Counted from the first letter of the stretch, positions 25,600-34,250 are shown. The stretch: 34,592 nucleotides of DNA from Marivita sp. XM-24bin2 (GCA_003149565.1 QCWH01000033.1:1-34592), one strand, 5' to 3'. Notes: generated by a model from the letters alone, not told the origin. Numbers and translations: made by a program.

Positions 25600-26916
25600 A
25601 TGGACCCCGCATCTACGGCGGCCGATGCCGCATTATGGATCACCGCAGCCGCTATTCTGGCTCTTCTGGTGCTCTCTGCCTTCTTCAGTGGATCTGAAAC
25701 CGCTCTCACCGCCGCGTCTCGCGGCAAGCTGCGTTCGATGGCAGACAAGGGCTCAAAGGGCGCGGACCGCGCGTTGCTCATCACCGAAGACAACGAACGG
25801 CTGATCGGCTCGGTTCTTTTGGGCAACAACCTTGTCAATATTCTTGCGACCTCGCTGGCGACGGCGCTCTTCACGCGGCTTTTTGGGGAATCGGGTGTCG
25901 CGCTGGCCACTTTGGTGATGACGGTGCTTGTGCTCGTTTTTGCCGAGGTTCTTCCCAAGACCTACGCCATTACCAATCCCGAAACCGCCGCCAGCCGGGT
26001 CTCGCCGGTCATCCAGCTCGTCATCACCGTCTTCTCTCCGATTGTGAGTGCAGTTCGCGTGTTGGTGCGCGGTGTTCTTAGCGTCTTTGGCGTAAAAACA
26101 GATCCAGACAGTCACATCCTTGCCGTGCGCGAGGAAATCGCCGGTGCGCTGCAGCTTGGGCATTCCGAAGGTGTGGTCGAAAAGGAAGACCGCGACCGCA
26201 TTCTTGGCGCACTGGATCTCAGTGAGCGCACTGTCGAAGAGGTGATGTTGCACCGCTCCGGAATCGAGATGATTGACGCGGACAACGATCCCCAGGACAT
26301 CCTGCGGCAATGTCTGGAATCAAACCACACGCGCCTTCCGGTCTTTCGTGGCGATCCCGAGAACATCATTGGCGTCGTGCACGCAAAAGACCTGTTCCGT
26401 GCGATGTATCAGTTCATGCAGGAAACCGACAAACCGGTCGAAGCGATGAGCCGGTTCAAATTCGCCGACGTGGCGATGAAGCCGTACTTCATTCCGGAAA
26501 GCACTTCGCTTGACGATCAAATGCGCCAGTTCCTGCGGCGCCGGACCCACTTTGCGCTGGTTGTGGATGAATATGGTGCCCTTCAGGGCCTCATCACTCT
26601 TGAAGACATCCTCGAAGAAATTGTTGGCGAAATCACCGACGAATTCGATCCCGACGGAGAGCATCCCGTGAAAGCGGATGAAGATGGCAATTATTGGATC
26701 GATGGCGCCATGACGATCCGCGACGTTAACCGGCAGCTGGACTGGACGCTGCCGGATGACGAGGCCAACACGGTTGCAGGTCTGGTGATCCACGAGGCGC
26801 AGATGATCCCCACCATCGGTCAGTGTTTCAGCTTCCACGGCTTCCGCTTTGAAGTTGTGGCACGCGAGAACAACCGCATCACCGCGCTCAAGATACGGCC
26901 ATTGGCTGTAGAATGA
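25600..26916 (+). CDS. CNNM/CBS-domain membrane protein, HlyC/CorC (CorB-like) family
   Basis: Members of this family are inner-membrane proteins linked to magnesium and cobalt efflux (CorB/CNNM) and are often mislabelled haemolysins. The protein (438 residues from the ATG at 25600) has a DUF21/CNNM membrane domain in the first 180 or so residues, with the characteristic ALLVLSAFFSGSETALTAAS and LLGNNLVNILATSLAT motifs. Two CBS domains (about 205-330, for example TRLPVFRGDPENIIGVVHAKDL) and a C-terminal CorC_HlyC domain (about 350-436) follow. A TTG three codons upstream (25591) is in frame and equally lacks a clear ribosome-binding site. It follows xerD after about 126 bases. Transport activity is inferred from the family only. 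Confidence 0.92.
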   Translation: MDPASTAADAALWITAAAILALLVLSAFFSGSETALTAASRGKLRSMADKGSKGADRALLITEDNERLIGSVLLGNNLVNILATSLATALFTRLFGESGVALATLVMTVLVLVFAEVLPKTYAITNPETAASRVSPVIQLVITVFSPIVSAVRVLVRGVLSVFGVKTDPDSHILAVREEIAGALQLGHSEGVVEKEDRDRILGALDLSERTVEEVMLHRSGIEMIDADNDPQDILRQCLESNHTRLPVFRGDPENIIGVVHAKDLFRAMYQFMQETDKPVEAMSRFKFADVAMKPYFIPESTSLDDQMRQFLRRRTHFALVVDEYGALQGLITLEDILEEIVGEITDEFDPDGEHPVKADEDGNYWIDGAMTIRDVNRQLDWTLPDDEANTVAGLVIHEAQMIPTIGQCFSFHGFRFEVVARENNRITALKIRPLAVE

Positions 26917-26926
26917 CCGTCTGAGT

Positions 26927-26972
26927 GCCAAAACGCGATGGCGCGTTTTGGCGGTTCCGTCATCGGAACCGC
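26927..26972. terminator. Two adjacent perfect hairpins downstream of the CorB-like gene
   Basis: Hairpin 1: GCCAAAACGCG (26927-26937), loop ATGG, CGCGTTTTGGC. Hairpin 2 begins at 26951, sharing 2 bases: GCGGTTCCG, loop TCAT, CGGAACCGC (26964-26972). They lie directly past the CorB-like stop, between convergent genes, and abut the palindromic repeat. There is no clean T tract, so termination is likely but not certain. Confidence 0.6.
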
Positions 26973-27006
26973 TTGGGGGCGCTGCCCCCAAACCCCCGGG
27001 ATATTT
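26973..27006. repeat. GC-rich palindromic intergenic repeat, copy 2 (REP-like)
   Basis: TTGGGGGC-GCT-GCCCCCAA, followed by ACCCCCGGGATATTT, matches the copy at 17013-17046 at 31 of 34 positions, in the same orientation. It forms the third hairpin in a row in this convergent intergenic region and ends 15 bases before the stop codon of the minus-strand dehydrogenase. Confidence 0.8.
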
Positions 27007-27021
27007 TCAAAACGAAGACAA

Positions 27022-29436
27022 TCAGGCGCGGAGACGCGTGCCCTGCGGATCAAAGGGGGGCTGTTCGAGAATGGTGGCGCGATGCGGTTGGCCCAGCACC
27101 ATCACATCGACGCTATCGCCGGGCAGAGCATCTTTGACATAGCCAAGCGCCAGCGACTGACCGACATGATAGCCATAGGCCCCTGAGGACACGCGACCGA
27201 TACCGACCCCATCCTTGAAGATCGGTTCTCCGCCTGTGGCGTCCGCCTGCGAGGCATCGGTGTCAGCCGCATCCAACGCCATCAGGACCATCCGTTCCCG
27301 TGCCGGTTTCTCCATATTTGCAAGGGCGGCTTCATGGTTCAGGAAGCGCTTGTCCCTGCGGCAGAGCCGTTCGAGGCCGCATTCCTGCGGCCAATATTCC
27401 GGGCTGTATTCCCGGCCCCACGAGCCATAGCCCTTTTCCATGCGCAAACTCATCAAGGCGCGACTGCCTACAGGCACGGCGCCCACATCCTGCGCGGCCT
27501 CGAGCAGCGCGGAATAGAGCGCGACTTGATCCTCGGATCGGCAATGCAATTCCCAACCAAGATCTCCCGTGAATGATACACGAAGAGCCATCACTTCCCC
27601 CCCTGCGATCTCGATCCGCTTGGAGCGCATGAAGGGCCAGTTCTCTGTGTCCAGCGACACGTTGGTGAGCCGTTGCAGCATCGCGCGCGATTGTGGCCCG
27701 GCCACGTTGAAGCCGCACCACGAGTTGGTCAGTGACTCGAAATGTGTGCCCTCGGGCAACGCCACCGCATCGTAAAACCGCTTCTGGTAGCGTTCGGCCA
27801 TGCCGGAGCTGATGATCCAGAATTCGTCCGCCGCCAATCGTGTGACTGTCGCGTCGCCCGCGATACCGCCGCGTTTGCCGATCAGCGGTGTCAGACAGGA
27901 CCGTCCCTCCTCGCGCGGCATGCGGTTGGCGAAAACCGCGTTGAGCCAGTCCTCAGCCCCCGGCCCGGTGACGCGATATTTGGCGAAGTTGGAAATGTCG
28001 ATGATACCGGCCCTGTCTCGAAGGGTGCGGGCTTCGCGGCCAACCACATCCCACCACGGCTGACGGGTGAAGCCAGCGCTGTCAGGCACGTCCTTGGAAA
28101 AATAGAGCGGATGCTCCCAGCCGTAATTCAGGCCAAAAACCGCGCCCATGTCTTTCTGCATCTCATAGACCGGGCGCGTCCGAACCGGTCGACCGGCCTC
28201 GCGTTCTTCGCCGGGAAAATGAATCTTGAAGCGATGCGCATATTGATCCCCGACGCGCGCCTTGGTGAACTTCGCGTCAGCCCAATCACCAAAGCGGGCA
28301 ATGTCCCAGGCGAACATGTCGTACTGCATCTCGCCTTCAATGATCCATTGTGCCACCATCAGCCCCATGCCTCCGGATTGCGAAAAACCGGGAATGATAC
28401 CGTTGCAGCAGAAATAACCCTGTTTTTCAGGCACCGGGCCAAGCAGGACATTGCTGTCCGGCGACCAGATCATCGGGCCATTGATCACGCGCTTGATCCC
28501 GGCCTCGCCCACGGCGGGCACGCGCTCGATGGCCCGCATAATATTCTCTTCGATCCGTTCCAGATCGTCAGCGAAGAGCTCATGACCAAAGCCTTGCGGT
28601 GTGCCGTCCTCAGCCCAGAACCGAACATCTTTCTCGTAGGCCCCGACCAGAAGGCCCTTGCCCTCCTGCCGGAGGTAATATTCGCCGTCGCGGTCCGCGA
28701 CAGACGGCAGGCGACGGTCCAGCGCTTCGATCTCGGCAATGGTCTCGGTGACGAAATACTGATGTTCGGTCGGCAAGAGAGGCAATTTGAGTCCCGCCAG
28801 CGCGGCAACCTCGCGACCCCAGAGACCGGCCGCGTTAACAACCCATTGTGTGTGAATGTCGCCTTTCGGTGTGCGTACCATCCAGCTGCCATCCGGTTGC
28901 TGCTCGGTCGCGGTCACCGGTGTGAAACGGTAGATCTCCGCACCTTTCTGACGCGCTCCAGCGGCATAGGCGGCGGTGACACCGGATGGGTCGACATTGC
29001 CGCCATCGGGTTCGTACATGATGCACCGGATGCCATCGAAATCGACAAGCGGGTGAAGCGTTTCGGCCTCGGTCCGGCTGACTTCGTGGAAATTCATCCC
29101 GTAAAGCCGGGCCTTCGCCGCCTGCAGGCGCAGCTGGTGTTCCCGCGCCTCGGTCTGGGCCAGATAGAGCGATCCGGGCTGGAACACGCCGCAACTTTGG
29201 CCGGTCTCAGCCTCGAGCTGGTTGTACAGCGACATGGTGTAATGCTGTATGCGGCTGATATTCGTACTGTCATGCAGCCCATGAATATTCGCCGCAGCGT
29301 GCCATGTGCTGCCGCTTGTCAGTTCGTCTCGTTCAAGCAGCACAACATCAGCCCAGCCCAATTTTACCAAATGGTATAAAATCGAACAGCCAATAACCCC
29401 GCCTCCGATGACAACGGCTTGGGCATGTGTGCGCAT
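27022..29436 (-). CDS. FAD-dependent oxidoreductase with GcvT domain, dimethylglycine/sarcosine dehydrogenase-like (paralogue 1)
   Basis: Enzymes of this architecture oxidatively demethylate N-methylated glycines and pass the one-carbon unit to tetrahydrofolate. The 804-residue protein has an N-terminal DAO domain with the FAD loop VIGGGVIGCS (about 9-18) and SGSTWHAAA. The His there (residue 46) matches the site of covalent FAD attachment in dimethylglycine dehydrogenase. The DAO and FAO_M parts reach about residue 430, followed by GcvT N- and C-terminal folate-binding domains (FNVAGPQSR, SFTGDLGWELHC). The ATG has GGAAGGAG upstream. It diverges from the aldolase gene and has a paralogue at 30466-32871. 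Substrate is not determined by sequence; dimethylglycine, sarcosine or a similar N-methyl compound is likely. Confidence 0.9.
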   Translation of the reverse strand: MRTHAQAVVIGGGVIGCSILYHLVKLGWADVVLLERDELTSGSTWHAAANIHGLHDSTNISRIQHYTMSLYNQLEAETGQSCGVFQPGSLYLAQTEAREHQLRLQAAKARLYGMNFHEVSRTEAETLHPLVDFDGIRCIMYEPDGGNVDPSGVTAAYAAGARQKGAEIYRFTPVTATEQQPDGSWMVRTPKGDIHTQWVVNAAGLWGREVAALAGLKLPLLPTEHQYFVTETIAEIEALDRRLPSVADRDGEYYLRQEGKGLLVGAYEKDVRFWAEDGTPQGFGHELFADDLERIEENIMRAIERVPAVGEAGIKRVINGPMIWSPDSNVLLGPVPEKQGYFCCNGIIPGFSQSGGMGLMVAQWIIEGEMQYDMFAWDIARFGDWADAKFTKARVGDQYAHRFKIHFPGEEREAGRPVRTRPVYEMQKDMGAVFGLNYGWEHPLYFSKDVPDSAGFTRQPWWDVVGREARTLRDRAGIIDISNFAKYRVTGPGAEDWLNAVFANRMPREEGRSCLTPLIGKRGGIAGDATVTRLAADEFWIISSGMAERYQKRFYDAVALPEGTHFESLTNSWCGFNVAGPQSRAMLQRLTNVSLDTENWPFMRSKRIEIAGGEVMALRVSFTGDLGWELHCRSEDQVALYSALLEAAQDVGAVPVGSRALMSLRMEKGYGSWGREYSPEYWPQECGLERLCRRDKRFLNHEAALANMEKPARERMVLMALDAADTDASQADATGGEPIFKDGVGIGRVSSGAYGYHVGQSLALGYVKDALPGDSVDVMVLGQPHRATILEQPPFDPQGTRLRA

Positions 29437-29613
29437 GAGGGGCTCCTTCCGGTTATCTTCTCACAGCCTAATCACGCGCCAAGCCGGCTCAGATCGTCTC
29501 CTGGCGACATCTTTCGTCGGTTCCGAACTGTCGAGCCGGTTCATGGTTTTTCTTCTGCGAAACAAAAATGATGCTAGCCTCAGACCAATCACGGCTGAAA
29601 AAGGAGTTGCTTC

Positions 29614-30369
29614 ATGACCCATCTCAAGCATCGGTTGAGAACCACCGAAGACCGAATGACGATGCATATATGCACCATCCCGTCAGCCACGGTGACGCAA
29701 GCCTTGGCAGCTGCGGGTGCGGATGCGGTCATCATCGATATGGAGCATGGTGCCGTGGGCTATGCAGACGCTCATGCCATGATTGCCGCCACGGCCGGCA
29801 CCGGATGCGCGCCTCTGGTTAGGATCGCCGAAAATGACCCCGCCTTGGTCAAACGGGTTCTGGACCTGGGCGCCGAAGGGATCGTCTTCCCCCTGATCCG
29901 GACGGCAGACGACGCCACGCGCGCCGTCGCGTCGATGCGTTATCCGCCCACAGGCAATCGCGGTTTTGGCCCCTTCATCGCGCAATCGCGTTGGGGCACC
30001 GCCTTGCCTTCCTACGCTGCGGATATGGAAGAAAACCTGACATGTTGTCTGCTGGTCGAAACCGCCGACGCGGTCGAGAACATTGAGGCGATCTGCTCCA
30101 TAGACGGTATTGATCTGCTGGTGCCCGCCATGTTCGATCTTTCAACCGACCTTGGGGTGATGGGTCAGTTCGATCATCCAGACCTCCTGGACGCCATGAA
30201 CAAGGTCGAGGCCGCAGCGAAAGCCGCCAACATCCCACTGGGCAATGCGGCGTTGAACGAAGCACAGGCGCGAGGTTTGTTTGATCGGGGCTATCGGGTT
30301 ATCGCCGGGTTTGATGTGCTCTGGTTGCGGGAGAAAACCGCACAGGCACAAAGCTGGTGCCAAACCTGA
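29614..30369 (+). CDS. HpcH/HpaI-family aldolase (class II 2-keto acid aldolase)
   Basis: These metal-dependent enzymes split 2-keto-4-hydroxy acids into pyruvate (or a related 2-keto acid) and an aldehyde. The 251-residue chain has the expected TIM-barrel motifs: IIDMEHGAVGY with Asp42 and His45, LVRIAENDPALVKRVLDLGA with Arg70, Glu149 in LLVETADAVENIEAI, and Asp175 in AMFDLSTDLG. These positions equal those of the catalytic and metal ligands that I know for E. coli HpaI, which also supports this start; AAGGAG lies 6 bases upstream. It stands alone between two divergent dehydrogenase paralogues, with 96 bases before the second one. The physiological substrate is unknown. Confidence 0.9.
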   Translation: MTHLKHRLRTTEDRMTMHICTIPSATVTQALAAAGADAVIIDMEHGAVGYADAHAMIAATAGTGCAPLVRIAENDPALVKRVLDLGAEGIVFPLIRTADDATRAVASMRYPPTGNRGFGPFIAQSRWGTALPSYAADMEENLTCCLLVETADAVENIEAICSIDGIDLLVPAMFDLSTDLGVMGQFDHPDLLDAMNKVEAAAKAANIPLGNAALNEAQARGLFDRGYRVIAGFDVLWLREKTAQAQSWCQT

Positions 30370-30465
30370 CGCGCCCATCAATCTGCGACAACAGATGTCG
30401 CGAATAGACACGCCCACTCCCCGGGACCGCTGGAATTTGCCAACAACGGCAAAGGGAAGAACGTG

Positions 30466-32871
30466 ATGAAAACGCAGGCGCGCGTGGTGGTGATTGGCGG
30501 CGGGGTGGTCGGGGTTTCGGTGCTCTATCACCTGACCAAGCTGGGCTGGTCGGACGTGATGCTGGTGGAGCGATCCGAACTGACATCGGGCAGCACCTGG
30601 CATGCGGCGGGCGGGTTTCACACGCTAAACGGCGACACCAACATGGCCGCGCTGCAGGGCTATACAATCCGTCTTTACAAGGAACTCGAAGAGATCACCG
30701 GCATGTCCTGCGGGCTGCACCATGTGGGCGGCATCACGCTGGCCGACAACCGCGACCGGTTCGACATGCTGCTCGCTGAACGGGCCAAGCACCGCTACAT
30801 GGGACTGGATACGCAGATCGTCGGTCCAGAGGAGATCGCGAAGATCGCGCCGATCACCAATCTGGATGGTATCCTTGGCGCTTTGTACGATCCGCTTGAC
30901 GGGCACCTTGATCCGTCGGGCACAACCCATGCCTATGCCAAGGCGGCACGGATGGGCGGGGCCACGATCGAAACCCATGTGATGGTGCAGGAAACCACGC
31001 AGCGCCCGGACGGGACGTGGAACGTCGTGACCGACAAGGGCACGATCCACGCCGAGCACGTCGTCAATGCAGGGGGCCTTTGGGCGCGCGAGGTGGGTGC
31101 GATGGCGGGCGTCTATCTGCCGCTGCATCCGATGGAGCATCAATACATCGTAACCGACGAGATCGTCGAGATTTACGAGCGGGACAGCGAGCATCCGCAT
31201 GTGATGGACCCGGCGGGAGAGTCCTATCTGCGGCAGGAAGGGCGCGGGCTGTGTATTGGGTTCTACGAACAGCCCTGCCGTCCGTGGGCTGTTGATGGCA
31301 CGCCGTGGACCTTCGGGCATGAACTGCTGCCTGATGACTTCGACAAGATCGAAGACAGCATCGCCTTTGCCTATAAACGCTTCCCGGTGCTGGAACGCGC
31401 GGGTGTAAAATCCGTGATCCACGGACCATTCACGTTTGCGCCTGACGGCAACCCGCTGGTCGGGCCGGTGCCGGGGCTGCGGAACTACTGGTCGGCTTGC
31501 GGCGTCATGGCCGGGTTCAGCCAGGGCGGCGGGGTCGGCCTGATGCTGGCGCAATGGATGATCGAGGGCGAATGCGAGCGCGATGTGTCGGCGATGGATG
31601 TGGCGCGGTTCGGGGATTGGATCAGCCCGGGCTATACCCTGCCCAAGGTGATCGAGAACTACCAGAAACGCTTTTCCGTCAGCTACCCGAACGAGGAACT
31701 GCCTGCGGCGCGGCCCAATCGCACGACGATGATGTATGACATCTTTGAAGGCATGGGCGCGGTCTGGGGCGCGCAGTTCGGGCTGGAAGTGGTGAACTAT
31801 TTCGCAGAAGGCGACGAGGCGCGGTACGAAACACCGTCTTTCCGCCGCTCCAACGCGTGGGAGGCCACTGCGCGTGAGGTGAAGGCCGTCCGCGAAGCCG
31901 TTGGAATCAATGAGGTTCAGAACTTCGGAAAATACGAAGTGACGGGGGCGAACGCGCGCGACTGGCTGGATCGCGTGATGGCGGGACGGGTGCCGAAACC
32001 GGGGCGATTGTCGCTGACGCCGATGCTGTCGCACAAAGGCCGGCTGATCGGGGATTTCACTATCTCGTGGCTGTCGGACACGCATTTTCAGCTCACCGCC
32101 AGCTACGGCGCGCAGGCCTATCACATGCGCTGGTTTGAAAATAACGCGGCAGACGACGTTACTGTGCGCAACGTGTCTGACCAACTGACCGGGTTCCAGA
32201 TCGCGGGACCAAATGCCCGCAAGGTGCTGGAGGTGGTCACACGCGATGCCACAGATCTGAAGTTCATGGATGTGCGCCCAATGACCATCGGCATGACACC
32301 CTGTCTGGTCCAGCGTGTCAGTTATACAGGCGGTCTGGGATACGAGATTTACTGCGAACCGGTGGCCCAGCGGCAGTTGTGGAACACGCTCTGGACCGCC
32401 GGGCAAGAGCACGGGATGCGGCCCTTCGGGATGCGGGCGATGATGTCGCTGCGGCTCGACAAGTTCTTCGGCTCGTGGCTGTCCGAATTTTCGCCCGACT
32501 ATACACCCGGTGAGACCGGGATGGACCGCTTTATCGCGTGGTCCAAAAACACCGACTTCATCGGACGCGCTGCCGCAGAGGCAGAGCGCGCCAACCCGCC
32601 GCACCGCGTGCTCTGCGCGTTCGAAGTGGCTGTCAACGATGCCGATGTCCATGCCTATGAGCCGATCTGGATTGATGGCGCGGTTCAGGGCTTCTGCACC
32701 TCCGGCGGTTATTCGCACGGTGCCGACAAATCCATCGCACTGGGTTTGATCCCACGCAGTCACGCGAACGAGGGTCAGAGGGCACAGATCGAGATACTCG
32801 GCGAGATGTGCGATGCAACGCTGATCACCACCCCGCTTTACGACGCTGACGGAGCGCAGATGCGCGGTTAG
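30466..32871 (+). CDS. FAD-dependent oxidoreductase with GcvT domain, dimethylglycine/sarcosine dehydrogenase-like (paralogue 2)
   Basis: The architecture is the same as that of the minus-strand paralogue: DAO domain with VIGGGVVGVS, SGSTWHAAG with the candidate covalent-FAD His, FAO_M region, then GcvT N and C domains (FQIAGPNARKVLE, SYTGGLGYEIYC). The 801-residue length is nearly identical. The two proteins are clearly homologous along the whole chain but differ throughout (for example HAAGGFHTLNGD against HAAANIHGLHDS), so they are old paralogues, probably with different substrates. I chose the ATG at 30466 with AAGGGAAG upstream; a GTG one codon earlier is possible. The nucleotidyltransferase gene follows after 9 bases. 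Confidence 0.9.
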   Translation: MKTQARVVVIGGGVVGVSVLYHLTKLGWSDVMLVERSELTSGSTWHAAGGFHTLNGDTNMAALQGYTIRLYKELEEITGMSCGLHHVGGITLADNRDRFDMLLAERAKHRYMGLDTQIVGPEEIAKIAPITNLDGILGALYDPLDGHLDPSGTTHAYAKAARMGGATIETHVMVQETTQRPDGTWNVVTDKGTIHAEHVVNAGGLWAREVGAMAGVYLPLHPMEHQYIVTDEIVEIYERDSEHPHVMDPAGESYLRQEGRGLCIGFYEQPCRPWAVDGTPWTFGHELLPDDFDKIEDSIAFAYKRFPVLERAGVKSVIHGPFTFAPDGNPLVGPVPGLRNYWSACGVMAGFSQGGGVGLMLAQWMIEGECERDVSAMDVARFGDWISPGYTLPKVIENYQKRFSVSYPNEELPAARPNRTTMMYDIFEGMGAVWGAQFGLEVVNYFAEGDEARYETPSFRRSNAWEATAREVKAVREAVGINEVQNFGKYEVTGANARDWLDRVMAGRVPKPGRLSLTPMLSHKGRLIGDFTISWLSDTHFQLTASYGAQAYHMRWFENNAADDVTVRNVSDQLTGFQIAGPNARKVLEVVTRDATDLKFMDVRPMTIGMTPCLVQRVSYTGGLGYEIYCEPVAQRQLWNTLWTAGQEHGMRPFGMRAMMSLRLDKFFGSWLSEFSPDYTPGETGMDRFIAWSKNTDFIGRAAAEAERANPPHRVLCAFEVAVNDADVHAYEPIWIDGAVQGFCTSGGYSHGADKSIALGLIPRSHANEGQRAQIEILGEMCDATLITTPLYDADGAQMRG

Positions 32872-32880
32872 ACTGCGGAC

Positions 32881-33486
32881 ATGACCCAGATCGCCATTGT
32901 GATTCCCGCTGCGGGTGCCAGCCGTCGGATGGGGGCACGTGACAAGTTGCTTGAGCCGGTGGATGGACGGCCTTTGCTGCGTGGCGTAGCCCAACGCGCT
33001 CTGGCAGTAAGCGAGCATGTGTTTGTCACCTTGCCTGACCCCGCATCGCAGCGCCGTGATGCACTTCAAGGATTGGATGTTTCTTTGGTCATGGTGCCGG
33101 ACGCCAAGGATGGCATGTCCGCATCGCTGCGACGGGCCGCTGCTGAAGTGCCGGAAGGTGTCGATGGCGTGATGATCCTACCGGCGGACATGCCAGACCT
33201 GACGGTGGAGGATTTGCAACTTGTGGCACAGGCCTTCGGAGACTCCAGCGGAGCCTTTCTGGTTCAGGGCGCGGGCCGCGATGAAAAACCGGGGCATCCG
33301 GTGATTTTTCCAGCAGACCTGATCCCCGCCCTTCAGACATTGGAAGGGGACAACGGCGCCCGGGCCGTCCTCAAGGCCAATGCATCCCGCCTGATCCGGG
33401 TCGCGCTGCCCGGAGACAACGCGCTGATTGACCTCGACACACCGGACGCATGGACGCTTTGGCGCGCTAACAACCCTGGTCGGTGA
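32881..33486 (+). CDS. MocA/MobA-like nucleotidyltransferase (NTP_transf_3)
   Basis: Proteins of this family activate small molecules with NTP; the best-known are MocA (molybdopterin cytidylyltransferase) and MobA (guanylyltransferase). The 201-residue protein has the N-terminal nucleotide loop IPAAGASRRMGARDKLL with a Lys after the loop. The central Mg-binding ILPADMPDL follows, then GRDEKPGHPVIFPADL and the C-terminal LIDLDTPD, a pattern closest to MocA. The first motif begins PAAG where LAAG is usual. No molybdoenzyme or XdhC gene is in view; the gene follows the dehydrogenase after 9 bases and may just be its operon partner. A strong terminator comes after it. A role in molybdenum cofactor modification is probable, not proven. 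Confidence 0.8.
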   Translation: MTQIAIVIPAAGASRRMGARDKLLEPVDGRPLLRGVAQRALAVSEHVFVTLPDPASQRRDALQGLDVSLVMVPDAKDGMSASLRRAAAEVPEGVDGVMILPADMPDLTVEDLQLVAQAFGDSSGAFLVQGAGRDEKPGHPVIFPADLIPALQTLEGDNGARAVLKANASRLIRVALPGDNALIDLDTPDAWTLWRANNPGR

Positions 33487-33507
33487 TCTGTGGACAAGCC
33501 TGCGGAC

Positions 33508-33544
33508 AAAAAAATGGGACGGCTCTCCCCTGCCGTCCCATTTT
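33508..33544. terminator. Strong bidirectional terminator after the nucleotidyltransferase gene
   Basis: AAAATGGGACGGC (33511-33523), 8-base loop, GCCGTCCCATTTT (33532-33544): a perfect 13-bp stem with T tracts on both strands. It closes the dehydrogenase-nucleotidyltransferase transcript and could also serve the minus-strand gene beyond. I see nothing else in the remaining 150 bases up to 33695. Confidence 0.9.
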
Positions 33545-33695
33545 CCTTCGATCGCTGCACAATAAAGGCGCAATCGGCTGTAAAACTGATGCGACTTTCG
33601 TCGTTAGAACGCACTTTAGTCAAGAAATGCTGCAGTTCAAGACAAAATCTTCACAATTTGCGTGGCAACTTTGACAGCATTTGACAGACGTGGCG

Positions 33696-34250
33696 TCACG
33701 GCACGCGCCATTCGCCTTTCCATGCCTCAGAGGCCTTAAAAACAGCGCGTCTGTGCGGGTCGATCAGCTGCATCAGCTCGATGGATTCGATGTGGCAGAC
33801 CAGAACGGTAAACCAATCGCGGCTCGCCAATTTGGTATAGGCATATGATTCGGGAATCGGTGTCCCCGGTTTCGGGGATGCCCCATAGGCCATACGCGAG
33901 CCATCCGGCACGTTTTGCCAGCGATCCGAAACCTCTGCGCCCTGCTTGATCGTGACAGATGTGGACAACCTGATTTGAAGCTTGGCCGTTTCATCCCAGA
34001 TCATCAGCTGCGCGCGGGGATTTACCTTCAGCGAGCTTATCTTGTCCGACCCACCATCGGTATGAACTTCGACGGTCCCATCCCCTCGGCTGGCCGCCCG
34101 CAAAACCACCGTACGCGCTTCGGGGAGGCCCAAGGGTGACACGGTTGCAAAAACCGGATGTCGCGCGGCAGAGCGTCTATCAACAACACCACGTGTCAAC
34201 CGCTGCCACCCGAGTTCCAGAAATGCGGCAAGGTCGTTTGGATCATTCAT
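33696..34250 (-). CDS. Pyridoxamine 5'-phosphate oxidase-like FMN-binding protein
   Basis: The 184-residue product has the split-barrel flavin fold of the PNPOx family. Recognisable segments are the ARHPVFATVSPLGLPEARTV opening strand pair with FMN-contacting Arg, DGGSDKISSLKVNPRAQL and IWDETAKLQIRLS, and a C-terminal strand set ending WKGEWRVP. It lacks the C-terminal pyridoxine-binding part of true PdxH, so it is better called a PNPOx-like flavoprotein of unknown substrate. Its ATG overlaps the end of the lipocalin-like gene by 8 bases, so the two are probably co-translated. Confidence 0.82.
   Translation of the reverse strand: MNDPNDLAAFLELGWQRLTRGVVDRRSAARHPVFATVSPLGLPEARTVVLRAASRGDGTVEVHTDGGSDKISSLKVNPRAQLMIWDETAKLQIRLSTSVTIKQGAEVSDRWQNVPDGSRMAYGASPKPGTPIPESYAYTKLASRDWFTVLVCHIESIELMQLIDPHRRAVFKASEAWKGEWRVP

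Noticed and set aside
27742-29379. Plus-strand open frame of 545 codons opposite the first dehydrogenase
   Set aside because: Composition is that of an antisense shadow; no domain features, and the opposite strand encodes a complete enzyme.
30625-33069. A very long minus-strand open frame (814 codons) opposite the second dehydrogenase
   Set aside because: It reads as His/Arg-rich low-quality sequence with no motif and exactly mirrors a well-supported gene; long antisense frames are common in GC-rich coding DNA.
33671-33687. Two TTGACAG sequences 10 bases apart, looking like -35 boxes
   Set aside because: On the plus strand they point into the convergent flavoprotein gene with no downstream plus-strand gene and no -10 match.
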